From positions 225-7,387 of the forward strand of contig DBMM01000125.1 of NCBI GenBank assembly GCA_002298925.1: a stretch of DNA of 7,163 nucleotides. Direction: 5' to 3'. Under the pieces are notes generated by a model that did not search any database, was not told the origin of the DNA, and was given only the letters and a program-made list of their open reading frames with translations. Positions 1 through 5,372 of this stretch are shown here, one piece after another. Each line of letters starts with the position of its first letter. Position 1 is the first letter of the stretch. Origin of the DNA: Geobacter sp. UBA698 (GTDB taxonomy: Bacteria; Desulfobacterota; Desulfuromonadia; Geobacterales; Pseudopelobacteraceae). The position numbers and the translations under genes were made by a program.

Positions 1-698
1 CAGATCGCCTTGCGCCAGGCCAGGTTTCCTTCCAACCAGCGCGAGAAGCTGGTGAAGGCGTAGCAGAGGATGAAGTAAACTACGGCGATGAAGATGAAGA
101 TCTCGGTCGGGAAAGCCATGGTGCGGTTGTTGACCTGGGTGCCGACATGGGTCAGCTCGGAAACGCCGACGATGAAGGCCAGCGAGGTGTCCTTGATCAG
201 CGATACGAACTGATTGACGAAGGAGGGGATCATGTTGCGCATCCCCTGGGGGAGTACCACGAACAACATGGCCTGCCACGGCTTGAGGCCGGTGGAGATG
301 GCCGCCTCGGACTGCCCCTTGGGAATGCCCTCGATCCCGGCCCGGACGATCTGGGACATGTAGGCCGATGTGAATATCGTCAGCGCCATGATGACGGTGT
401 TGGTCTCAGGTACCTTGCCGAACAGAGCCGGCAGCAGGAAATACATCCAGAAGATCACCATCAGGAGCGGCATGCCGCGCACGGCGTTGATCAGCATGGT
501 AACCGGATAATTGATCCACCTGTTTTTGGTCAGGCTGAGCAGTCCCAGGATCAGGCCGCCAAACATCGAGAGGATGCAGGAAACCACCGCCAGATACAGG
601 GTAAGCCCAACTCCCCCGAGCGGGCCATGGGGCCAGCGACCGATCATGAAGTAGGTGAAGTTGTCGCTGATGACCTGAAAATTCAGAAATTCTTCCAT
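1..698 (-). CDS. gltK: Glutamate/aspartate ABC transporter permease GltK (3' end cut by window edge)
   Basis: Inner-membrane permease of a polar amino acid (HisM/GltK-type) importer, expected to pair with GltJ to form the channel. 232 residues are visible and the frame is still open at base 1; the visible end (RWLEGNLAWRKAI) resembles the family's C-terminus, so probably only a few residues are missing. Hydrophobic segments lie near residues 28-56, 64-92, 100-120 and 197-218. The motif RGMPLLMVIFW (74-84) and the EAA loop that contacts the ATPase (EAAISTG, 131-137, then VVLPQGMR) are intact. RAGIEGIPKGQSEAA and IKDTSLAF resemble E. coli GltK as I recall it. I chose the ATG at 698 because GGAG lies 6 nt upstream. 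An in-frame ATG at 710 overlaps the gltJ stop as TAATG but lacks a clear ribosome site. It is the last visible gene of the operon; whether more genes follow cannot be seen. The sub-assignment to GltK is less certain than the family. Confidence 0.9.
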   Translation of the reverse strand, partial: MEEFLNFQVISDNFTYFMIGRWPHGPLGGVGLTLYLAVVSCILSMFGGLILGLLSLTKNRWINYPVTMLINAVRGMPLLMVIFWMYFLLPALFGKVPETNTVIMALTIFTSAYMSQIVRAGIEGIPKGQSEAAISTGLKPWQAMLFVVLPQGMRNMIPSFVNQFVSLIKDTSLAFIVGVSELTHVGTQVNNRTMAFPTEIFIFIAVVYFILCYAFTSFSRWLEGNLAWRKAI

Positions 699-709
699 GA
701 TGTTCTCCA

Positions 710-1414
710 TTAGGCCCGGTGCGGGTTGAGAATTCTCGTATTGTACTGGTGTATCAGGGCGGTGATGACAATCGACAGTACCAGATAAACCAGGGTTGCG
801 GCCGAGAAGGCCTCGAACCCCTTGAAGCTGTAACTCTCGATCTGGCGCGCCTGGTAGGTCAGTTCCGCCACCCCGATGGTCATGGCCAGGGAGGAATTCT
901 TGGCCAGGTTGAGGAACTGGTTTACCAGCGGAGGCACCGTGATGCGCACCGCCTGGGGCAGGATGATGTACTGCATGGCACGCAGGTAGGAGAAGCCGGC
1001 GCTGCGGGCCGCCTCCAGCTGCTCCTTGGGAATCGAGAGCACCCCCGAGCGGATGTCCTCGGCAATGAAGGCCGAGGTGTAGATCGTCAGGGCGACCAGC
1101 GCGGCGGCGAACTCGAAGTTGGTGGTGTTCAGCCAGTCATTGATAAACGCCGGCAGGATCTTGTACGAGCCGAAGTACCAGAAGAAAAGCTGCACCAAGA
1201 GCGGGGTGTTGCGGAAGAACTCCAGGTAGGCGTGGGCGAACCAGCGCACCGGCTTGAAATGACTCATGCGCATGACCGCTATGAGCAGGCCGATCAGAAA
1301 GGAGAACACGATCCCGGCCGTGGAGATCTGCAGGGTCATCATCAGCCCCGAGACCAGCCATTGAAAGTACTTGCCGGATGTGACGATCGACCAGTCGAAT
1401 TGATACGTAAGCAT
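710..1414 (-). CDS. gltJ: Glutamate/aspartate ABC transporter permease GltJ
   Basis: Second inner-membrane permease of the importer, 234 residues, a normal length for the family. Hydrophobic stretches lie at about 20-48, 64-90, 100-118 and 203-222. The family motif FFRNTPLLVQLFFWYFG spans 66-82, and the EAA cytoplasmic loop (EAARSAG, 134-140, followed by IILPQAVR) is complete. The segment VPPLVNQFLNLAKNSSLAMTIG resembles E. coli GltJ, which with the neighbouring GltI-like protein points to acidic amino acids. The ATG at 1414 is preceded by GAGG 5 nt away. The gene starts 74 nt after gltI, across a structured spacer, and its TAA at 712-710 sits directly before gltK, so the two permeases are probably translationally coupled. 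A permease of another polar amino acid importer (glutamine, cystine) is possible, since permeases alone do not fix the substrate. Confidence 0.92.
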   Translation of the reverse strand: MLTYQFDWSIVTSGKYFQWLVSGLMMTLQISTAGIVFSFLIGLLIAVMRMSHFKPVRWFAHAYLEFFRNTPLLVQLFFWYFGSYKILPAFINDWLNTTNFEFAAALVALTIYTSAFIAEDIRSGVLSIPKEQLEAARSAGFSYLRAMQYIILPQAVRITVPPLVNQFLNLAKNSSLAMTIGVAELTYQARQIESYSFKGFEAFSAATLVYLVLSIVITALIHQYNTRILNPHRA

Positions 1415-1432
1415 GGGAACCTCGCAATCGGT

Positions 1433-1476
1433 AGGGGCGACGTTTCGTCACCAGGGAGTGCCGGCACCCCGCCCCT
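1433..1476 (-). promoter_or_regulatory. Structured gltI-gltJ intercistronic element (nested inverted repeats)
   Basis: The gap between the gltI stop and the gltJ start can fold. The outer arms 1433-1439 (AGGGGCG) and 1470-1476 (CGCCCCT) are perfectly complementary over 7 bp. Inside them lies a perfect 10-bp palindrome GTGCCGGCAC (1458-1467), which extends to GGG (1454-1456) pairing with CCC (1468-1470) around a bulged A. A small hairpin GACG-TTT-CGTC occupies 1439-1449. The outer and inner folds share a few bases, so they would compete. There is no U-run on the minus strand, so a full intrinsic terminator is unlikely. By analogy with malE-malF type operons, it may stabilise the upstream binding-protein mRNA and lower permease output; this is inference. 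Confidence 0.5.
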
Positions 1477-1488
1477 GTCGATCATGGA

Positions 1489-2313
1489 TTAATTGTTGGC
1501 TGTGATCTTGAAATTCCTGTTGAGGTGGAACTGGGTGGTCGGGCCGAACCATTTGTCGAAGATTTTCCTGGCCTCACCCGATTTTTCCATCTCCAGGATG
1601 GTCTTGTTGACGAAGTCGACGAAGTTCTTGTCCCCCTTGCGCATGCCCAGGCCGTAGGGCTCCTCCGAGATCTGCACATTGGGGATCTCGAACTGGGCCT
1701 TGTTGGGCGCTTTGGCCAGGATGCCGGCCAGGATGGCTTCATCGGTGGTTACGCCGGCCACCTTGCCCTGCTGCAGGGCCAGAAAGGCCTGGGGGTAGTC
1801 GTCGAAGGAGAGCACGCTGGCGGTGGGGATGGCCTTCTTCACGTTCTGCTCGGAAGTGGACCCCTTGGCGGTGCCGATCCGCTTCCCTTCCAGGTCCTTC
1901 ACGCTATGTACGCTCCCCTTCTTGGTGATGAACTTCTGGCCGGTGAAGAAGTAGGTGTGGCTGAAGTCGACCTGCTTGGCCCGGTCCGGATTCTTGGTCA
2001 TGGTGGCGGCGATGATGTCGATGTGGCTTTCCTGCAGCTGCGGCATGCGGCTGGCCGAGGTGACCGGCTTCAGCTCGACCTTCACGCCCAGTTTCCTGGC
2101 AATGGCATTGATGAAATCGATGTCGTAGCCGATGATCTGGCGGCTCTTCTCATCGATATAGCCGAAGGGGGGCAGCGAGTCCTTGACCCCCGCCACCAGT
2201 ACGCCCTTCTTCTTCACCTCGGCCAGGGTGTCGGCCGGAGCCGCGGCCAGGGCCGCCTTGCCCATTACAGCAACCATCGCCATCGTCATGATCATCTTCG
2301 TCAGTTTCTTCAT
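1489..2313 (-). CDS. gltI: Periplasmic glutamate/aspartate-binding protein GltI
   Basis: Solute-binding protein (SBP_bac_3 fold) that captures the amino acid in the periplasm and delivers it to GltJK. 274 residues. A Sec signal peptide is clear: KK at 2-3, a Met/Ala-rich hydrophobic core, and a probable cleavage at ALA|A after residue 23. There is no lipobox, so the protein should be soluble. The two-lobe fold starts at VLVAGVKDSLPPFGY (38-52) and includes GYDIDFINAIARKLG (62-76). Likely ligand contacts are R89, R111 (in NPDRAKQVDFS), the GSTSE turn (151-155) and D191 (in TTDEAI). GSTSE, the PYG.GMRKGD block and the FDKWFGPTTQFHLNRNF end resemble E. coli GltI, which is the basis for proposing glutamate/aspartate; the substrate is inferred. 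AGGAG lies 9 nt before the ATG. It follows gltL by 40 nt. Confidence 0.93.
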   Translation of the reverse strand: MKKLTKMIMTMAMVAVMGKAALAAAPADTLAEVKKKGVLVAGVKDSLPPFGYIDEKSRQIIGYDIDFINAIARKLGVKVELKPVTSASRMPQLQESHIDIIAATMTKNPDRAKQVDFSHTYFFTGQKFITKKGSVHSVKDLEGKRIGTAKGSTSEQNVKKAIPTASVLSFDDYPQAFLALQQGKVAGVTTDEAILAGILAKAPNKAQFEIPNVQISEEPYGLGMRKGDKNFVDFVNKTILEMEKSGEARKIFDKWFGPTTQFHLNRNFKITANN

Positions 2314-2353
2314 GTGTGCATTCTCCTTGGTATCTTTTTAGAAATTACCCTGC

Positions 2354-3088
2354 TTAATGCATGGGTGAGAGTAACTGTTTCAGAAACTGCTTGGCCCGGT
2401 CATGCTGCGGATTGCGGAAAAACTCTTCCGGATGGGCCTCCTCCAGGATGACGCCATGGTCCATGAACACCACCCGGTGGGCCACTTCCCGGGCGAAGCC
2501 CATTTCGTGGGTCACGCAGACCATGGTCATGCCGCTTTTGGCCAGATCCTGCATGACCGCCAGCACCTCGCCGATCATCTCCGGGTCCAGGGCCGAGGTC
2601 GGCTCGTCGAACAGCATGATGCGCGGCTTCATCGCCAGGGCCCGGGCGATGGCCACCCGCTGCTGCTGTCCGCCGGAAAGCTGTGAAGGGTATGCGTCGC
2701 GCTTGTTGGCCAGCCCGACCCGCTCCAGGAGCTGCATGGCCTGCTCTTCGGCCTCCTTTTTGGGGGTCTTGCGGATCTTGGTCGGCGCCAGGGTGATGTT
2801 GCTCAGCGTCGAGAGGTGCGGATAGAGGTTGAACTGCTGGAACACGAAACCGACCTCGGCCCGCAGCTTGTTGAGGTCGGTCTTCTTGTGGCACAGGTCC
2901 ATGCCATCCACCACCAGACTCCCCTGCTCGATCGGTTCCAGCTGGTTGATGGTACGGATCAGAGTCGACTTGCCCGAACCGGATGGTCCGCAGACCACCA
3001 CCACCTCGCCCTGCCGGACGTGCAGATCGATGTTGTTGAGCACGTGCAGCTTTTTGAACCACTTGTTGACTCCCTGAAACTTGATCAT
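2354..3088 (-). CDS. gltL: Glutamate/aspartate ABC transporter ATPase GltL
   Basis: Cytoplasmic ATPase that powers the importer, 244 residues, the usual length. All nucleotide-binding motifs are present: Walker A GPSGSGKST (34-42), Q-loop VFQQFN (Q84/Q85), signature LSGGQQQR (137-144), Walker B IMLFDE (157-162), D-loop SALDPE (165-170) and switch His194 in VTHEMGFA. GEVVVVCGPSGSGKS and the KKTDLNKLR segment (68-76) resemble E. coli GltL more than GlnQ or HisP, as far as I recall these sequences. The frame stays open to an ATG at 3223, but I chose 3088: AGGAG stands 6 nt before it, MIKFQGVNKWF is the normal family start, and the 45-residue extension has no family resemblance and would cover the promoter. 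It is the first gene of the operon, which is unusual compared with E. coli gltIJKL, where the ATPase is last. Confidence 0.95.
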   Translation of the reverse strand: MIKFQGVNKWFKKLHVLNNIDLHVRQGEVVVVCGPSGSGKSTLIRTINQLEPIEQGSLVVDGMDLCHKKTDLNKLRAEVGFVFQQFNLYPHLSTLSNITLAPTKIRKTPKKEAEEQAMQLLERVGLANKRDAYPSQLSGGQQQRVAIARALAMKPRIMLFDEPTSALDPEMIGEVLAVMQDLAKSGMTMVCVTHEMGFAREVAHRVVFMDHGVILEEAHPEEFFRNPQHDRAKQFLKQLLSPMH

Positions 3089-3166
3089 GTCTGACTCCTT
3101 GTTTTTCGTTATCGTGTGAACCGGTAAAAGATCGTTCTTTGCTGCTGAACCGTTTTGCGTAAATCC

Positions 3167-3196
3167 ATAATAACGTATCAGCAAGACCGGTACCAA
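3167..3196 (-). promoter_or_regulatory. Alternative sigma-70-like promoter for gltLIJK, overlapping the sigma-54 site
   Basis: On the minus strand TTGGTA (3196-3191, 4/6 match to TTGACA) and TATTAT (3172-3167, 5/6 match to TATAAT) are separated by 18 nt. The -35 part is the same DNA as the -24 box of the sigma-54 candidate, so the two readings compete or allow dual control. I favour sigma-54 because its match is better. A perfect 5-bp hairpin AAAGA-TCGT-TCTTT follows at 3127-3140 in the leader. Confidence 0.3.
3180..3196 (-). promoter_or_regulatory. Candidate sigma-54 (-24/-12) promoter of gltLIJK
   Basis: The minus strand reads TTGGTACCGGTCTTGCT. Against the RpoN consensus YTGGCACG-N4-TTGCW it differs at only two positions. 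The essential GG (3194-3193) and GC (3182-3181) are present with exactly 10 nt between them. Transcription would begin near 3169, about 80 nt before the gltL ATG. A sigma-54 promoter suits an amino acid uptake operon under nitrogen or carbon control. It was found by eye in one place, so a chance match is possible. Confidence 0.6.
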
Positions 3197-3343
3197 AAAT
3201 GACGACCTGCTGCAGATTGCCATTTTAAGCGGTCCAACGATGTTTTATAACGATGGTGGAGGTGGTGGAAGTGGTATGCTTGCTGATAGGGCCGGTGGTG
3301 GCTTGGGACGGCTTTTTGTCATTAAAAACGGTAGCTTGCTGTC

Positions 3344-3379
3344 GCTATAACCATGGTTATGGCAATAACAATGGTTATG
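3344..3379. repeat. Tandem 18-bp repeat carrying two 14-bp palindromes (operator or enhancer candidate)
   Basis: Two adjacent 18-bp units, 3344-3361 and 3362-3379, match at 16 of 18 positions. Each contains a dyad: ATAACCATGGTTAT (3347-3360) is a perfect palindrome, and ATAACAATGGTTAT (3365-3378) keeps 5-bp arms ATAAC/GTTAT. Tandem dyads are typical of dimeric regulator binding. They lie about 180-200 bp upstream of the predicted gltL sigma-54 start and about 110-140 bp upstream of the csgG-like -35 box, so they could serve either gene. The regulator is unknown. Confidence 0.55.
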
Positions 3380-3487
3380 CTACTTGCGTGCGGCGATGCA
3401 GCCAGGCAGTGATGACTGGGGGCCGACGGACCCGATAACAGCTGATGGATTCCGGTTGCGCGCGCGTTCGCGTGACTTTCGGTTCCA

Positions 3488-3515
3488 TTGACCGGCACAA
3501 ATAACATGATATTAT
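3488..3515 (+). promoter_or_regulatory. Sigma-70-like promoter of the CsgG-family lipoprotein gene
   Basis: TTGACC (3488-3493, 5/6) and TATTAT (3510-3515, 5/6) are separated by 16 nt. Transcription would start near 3522, leaving a leader of about 32 nt before the ATG at 3554. It is the best housekeeping-type promoter in the window after the one in front of gltB. Confidence 0.6.
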
Positions 3516-3542
3516 GAACATCTAACGTGCATGATTCTGGCG

Positions 3543-3549
3543 AGGAGGT
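3543..3549 (+). promoter_or_regulatory. Near-perfect Shine-Dalgarno that fixes the lipoprotein start
   Basis: AGGAGGT ends 4 nt before the ATG at 3554. It decides between this start and the in-frame upstream ATG at 3527-3529, part of ATGCATGATTC, which has no such site and would lie almost at the predicted transcription start. Confidence 0.8.
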
Positions 3550-3553
3550 AGCT

Positions 3554-4426
3554 ATGAAGAGCAAACAACTAAGGGCCGCAGATAGCTTCAGCAGTTGGTG
3601 GGTCGGTGTGGTGCTGGTGGCTGCCCTGGGATTGGCCGGTTGCGAGGGTACCATGCCTGCCCTGGGGGGGGCGAAAAGTAGTGCAACAGGTGCCGCTGGC
3701 GGCGCCACCGCGGAAGGGGCGAGCAGCCAGCTCGAGAGATGCAGTGAATCGCTCGGTACTCTGGCCGTTGTTGAAGACCAGTTCGCCCCGTGGTATGCGC
3801 ATCTGTCAGAGTATAAGCTGGGCAGCACTGTTCCTGTGCTGCGCATGCTGATTCAGCAGTCGAACTGTTTTGTGGTGGTCGAGCGCGGCCGGGCCATGAA
3901 TAACTTGATGCAGGAGCGGGCTCTGGAATCGACCGGCGAGATGCGCCAGGGGAGCAACTTCGGCAAGGGACAGATGGTGGCGGCCGATTACAGCATGAGT
4001 CCGTCCATTAACTTCAGCAAGAAAGGGACCGGGGGGGTGGGTGGCGCTCTGGGTTCCTTTGGTAAATGGGGCTCCGTTGCGAGTACCGTGGTGGGAGGCT
4101 TGAAAGCGAACGAAGCCTCCACGACGCTGCTCATGATAGACAACCGATCCGGTGTGCAACTGGCTGCCGCGGAGGGGAGCGCGAAGAACTTCGATTTCAA
4201 TCTGTTCGGCGGCATTTTCGGAAGCAGGCTGGGCGGCAGTGCGGGTGGCTACACCAACACGCCAGAGGGAAAGATCATCACCGCAGCGTTCATGGATTCC
4301 TACAACCAGCTGGTAAGGGCTGTGCGTAACTATCAGGAGCAAACGGTCAAGGGAGGGCTCGGTACGGGCGGGCGACTCGGAGTGCAGGGCGGATCGACTC
4401 CCGCGTCCAAAAAACGCTCTCCGTAG
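3554..4426 (+). CDS. CsgG/HfaB-family outer-membrane lipoprotein
   Basis: 290 residues. The N-terminus is a lipoprotein signal: basic residues K2, K4 and R7, a hydrophobic core from W15 to L27 and the lipobox LAGC with lipidated Cys30. The +2 residue is Glu, not Asp, so outer-membrane sorting is expected. A low-complexity Gly/Ala/Ser linker (32-58) leads to the folded part. FVVVERGRAMNNLMQERAL (106-124) followed by GKGQMVAADYSMSPSI (137-152) is the CsgG-family pattern, in which a residue block of the form 'VERxxLxxLxxER' precedes 'A.Y'. TTLLMIDNRSGVQLAAAEG (190-208) and ITAAFMDSYNQLVRAVR (242-258) fit the later part of that fold. Gly-rich stretches at 158-182 and 216-232 are notable. CsgG forms the curli export pore and HfaB anchors holdfast, but no curli genes are adjacent, so the role here is unknown. 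It is a single-gene unit with its own promoter and terminator. Family assignment is by motif recognition only. Confidence 0.75.
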   Translation: MKSKQLRAADSFSSWWVGVVLVAALGLAGCEGTMPALGGAKSSATGAAGGATAEGASSQLERCSESLGTLAVVEDQFAPWYAHLSEYKLGSTVPVLRMLIQQSNCFVVVERGRAMNNLMQERALESTGEMRQGSNFGKGQMVAADYSMSPSINFSKKGTGGVGGALGSFGKWGSVASTVVGGLKANEASTTLLMIDNRSGVQLAAAEGSAKNFDFNLFGGIFGSRLGGSAGGYTNTPEGKIITAAFMDSYNQLVRAVRNYQEQTVKGGLGTGGRLGVQGGSTPASKKRSP

Positions 4427-4442
4427 GCCCGCCATCCGCTGG

Positions 4443-4474
4443 GCGCGGGGTTCGTGTCAAGCCCCGAGCTTTTT
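4443..4474 (+). terminator. Intrinsic terminator of the CsgG-like gene
   Basis: GCGCGGGG (4443-4450) pairs with CCCCGAGC (4462-4469) over 8 positions with one G-A mismatch and an 11-nt loop, followed at once by five T (4470-4474). It begins 17 nt after the stop codon. Confidence 0.6.
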
Positions 4475-4545
4475 CATGGTCCCGCAACTCAGAATCCTCT
4501 AAATTGTAAGCACGTTATAATCAAGGCTTTCATATTTTATCCGGA

Positions 4546-4609
4546 AAGGAGCGAGGAACAAGGAGCGAGGTGCGAGGGAAAGTCTTCAATCTTCGCTCCT
4601 CGCTCCTCG
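4546..4609. repeat. GGAGCGAGG intergenic repeat element with inverted arms
   Basis: AAGGAGCGAGG occurs twice with a 14-nt period (4546-4556 and 4560-4570) and is followed by TGCGAGG. After a 17-nt loop (4576-4592) the complement TCGCTCCTCGCTCCTCG (4593-4609) pairs with 4559-4575 at 15 of 17 positions. It sits between converging genes, only 7 nt beyond the superoxide dismutase stop. It could act as a shared 3' hairpin, though no long U-run follows on either strand. I recall similar GAGCGAGGA repeats between genes in Geobacter genomes; copy number here cannot be judged from one window. Confidence 0.65.
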
Positions 4610-4616
4610 AACATGC

Positions 4617-5195
4617 TCATTTCAACCGGGCCTCGACCGCTTTCCAGTCAATGTTTTTGAAAAATGCCTCGATATAATCGGCCCGTTTCAGGCCGTAATC
4701 GAGCATGAAGGCATGCTCGAAGACATCCATGACCAGTATCGGCATGCAGCCGGCCGGATGCCCTTCATCATGCTCATTGATCCAGCAGTTAAAGAGCCGG
4801 CCGCTCACATTGTCCTGGTACAGGACCGCCCAGCCGATCCCGCGCATGGCGCCTACAGCCCGGAAATCCTTCTGCCAAGCCTCGATACTGCCAAAATCCT
4901 CGATCTTCTTAAGCGCAAGCCGGCTGTTGGTGTCGACTGCTCCATTTCCACCCAGCGTTTCAAAGTAGTATTCGTGGAGCCGCATGCCGTTGAATTCCCA
5001 GCCCAGTCGCCGCTTCAGTTCCGCAAACTCGGGGGTGGCGGCTTTTTCTTCTTTCAGCATCTGTTCCAGGGTGTCCAGCACCTTGTTGGTATTGGTCACA
5101 TACCCCTGGTAGAGGGTGAAGTGGTTTTTCAGCAGCGCCTCGCTGAAACCCGCCATTCCGATAAGTCTTGCATAGTCTTTTGCCGTGTACGCCAT
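4617..5195 (-). CDS. Fe/Mn-family superoxide dismutase
   Basis: Converts superoxide to hydrogen peroxide and oxygen; no export signal, so cytoplasmic. 192 residues, normal length. The four metal ligands are identifiable: His25 (NHFTLYQGYVTNTN), His74 (RLHEYYF), Asp157 and His161 (DVFEHAF). The GIGWAVLY (119-126) and DYIEAFFKNIDW (173-184) blocks also fit. Oddities: the usual H-x3-HH-x2-YV helix reads H-x6-YV, one residue shorter and without the HH pair, and the position often Gln in Mn enzymes (ANQD) reads NEHD with His142. The residue two before the Asp ligand is Val155, where Gly or Thr is common. The metal cannot be decided from this. I chose the ATG at 5195 because AGGGGA lies 6 nt upstream; the frame is open to 5261 but the extra 22 residues run through the ribosome site. 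It is transcribed alone and converges on the lipoprotein gene. Confidence 0.93.
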   Translation of the reverse strand: MAYTAKDYARLIGMAGFSEALLKNHFTLYQGYVTNTNKVLDTLEQMLKEEKAATPEFAELKRRLGWEFNGMRLHEYYFETLGGNGAVDTNSRLALKKIEDFGSIEAWQKDFRAVGAMRGIGWAVLYQDNVSGRLFNCWINEHDEGHPAGCMPILVMDVFEHAFMLDYGLKRADYIEAFFKNIDWKAVEARLK

Positions 5196-5278
5196 GATGT
5201 TTCCCCTTTCTTTTGTCTGTGCGTTTAAGGGAAAGGCGTGATCCATGAAAGAGTAGCCCATCCCAAAGCCTTTATCTT

Positions 5279-5294
5279 CAGGTGGTTACACCTG
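5279..5294. promoter_or_regulatory. Perfect inverted repeat upstream of superoxide dismutase
   Basis: CAGGTG-GTTA-CACCTG is a perfect 6-bp inverted repeat around a 4-nt centre, 84 bp upstream of the dismutase ATG. It could be an operator or a hairpin in the dismutase leader. No U-run follows on either strand, so it is not a terminator. Confidence 0.35.
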
Positions 5295-5343
5295 CGAGCA
5301 TGTCGCTCACGCTCTGTAGGCACGTGCTTCAGAAGCAATGAAA

Positions 5344-5372
5344 ACCATACCATGGAACAGCTAAAATGCAAA
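5344..5372 (-). promoter_or_regulatory. Weak candidate promoter for superoxide dismutase
   Basis: On the minus strand TTTGCA (5372-5367) and TATGGT (5349-5344) are 17 nt apart, each matching its consensus at 4 of 6 positions. This would give a leader of roughly 140 nt containing the inverted repeat at 5279-5294. A perfect TTGACA lies further upstream at 5409-5404 but has no acceptable -10 at the right distance. Confidence 0.22.

Larger units (their letters stand above)
3089..3553. other. Divergent intergenic region between gltL and the CsgG-like gene
   Basis: 465 bp with no credible protein-coding gene. It holds the gltL leader and promoter (3089-3196), a direct repeat AACGATG at 3236-3242 and 3249-3255, a G/T-rich stretch (about 3253-3307), the tandem palindromes (3344-3379), a CG-rich patch with the alternating run GCGCGCGCG (about 3457-3474), and the promoter and leader of the plus-strand lipoprotein gene (3488-3553). 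Small plus-strand frames such as 3253-3438 have no ribosome site and look spurious. Confidence 0.7.

Noticed and set aside
719..1492. 257-codon plus-strand open frame opposite gltJ
   Set aside because: Shadow of the permease gene; its composition is rich in Gly, Arg, Gln and His with no family signature.
1525..2451. Long plus-strand open frame (308 codons) opposite gltI and the end of gltL
   Set aside because: It is antisense to well-recognised genes, has no recognisable domain or ribosome site, and such frames are common opposite GC-rich genes.
3089..3223. N-terminal extension of gltL to the ATG at 3223
   Set aside because: The 45 extra residues do not resemble the family, they cover the promoter, and a good ribosome site precedes the ATG at 3088.
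3353..3412. 19-residue peptide MVMAITMVMLLACGDAARQ with a lipobox-like LLAC
   Set aside because: The repeat in the peptide follows from the 18-bp DNA tandem repeat, there is no ribosome site, and no basic residues precede the hydrophobic part.
4516..4521. Perfect TATAAT downstream of the CsgG-like gene
   Set aside because: No -35 partner at 15-19 nt and no plus-strand gene downstream; the next gene is on the minus strand.
5196..5261. N-terminal extension of the superoxide dismutase to 5261
   Set aside because: The extra 22 residues translate through the AGGGGA ribosome site and match no dismutase start.
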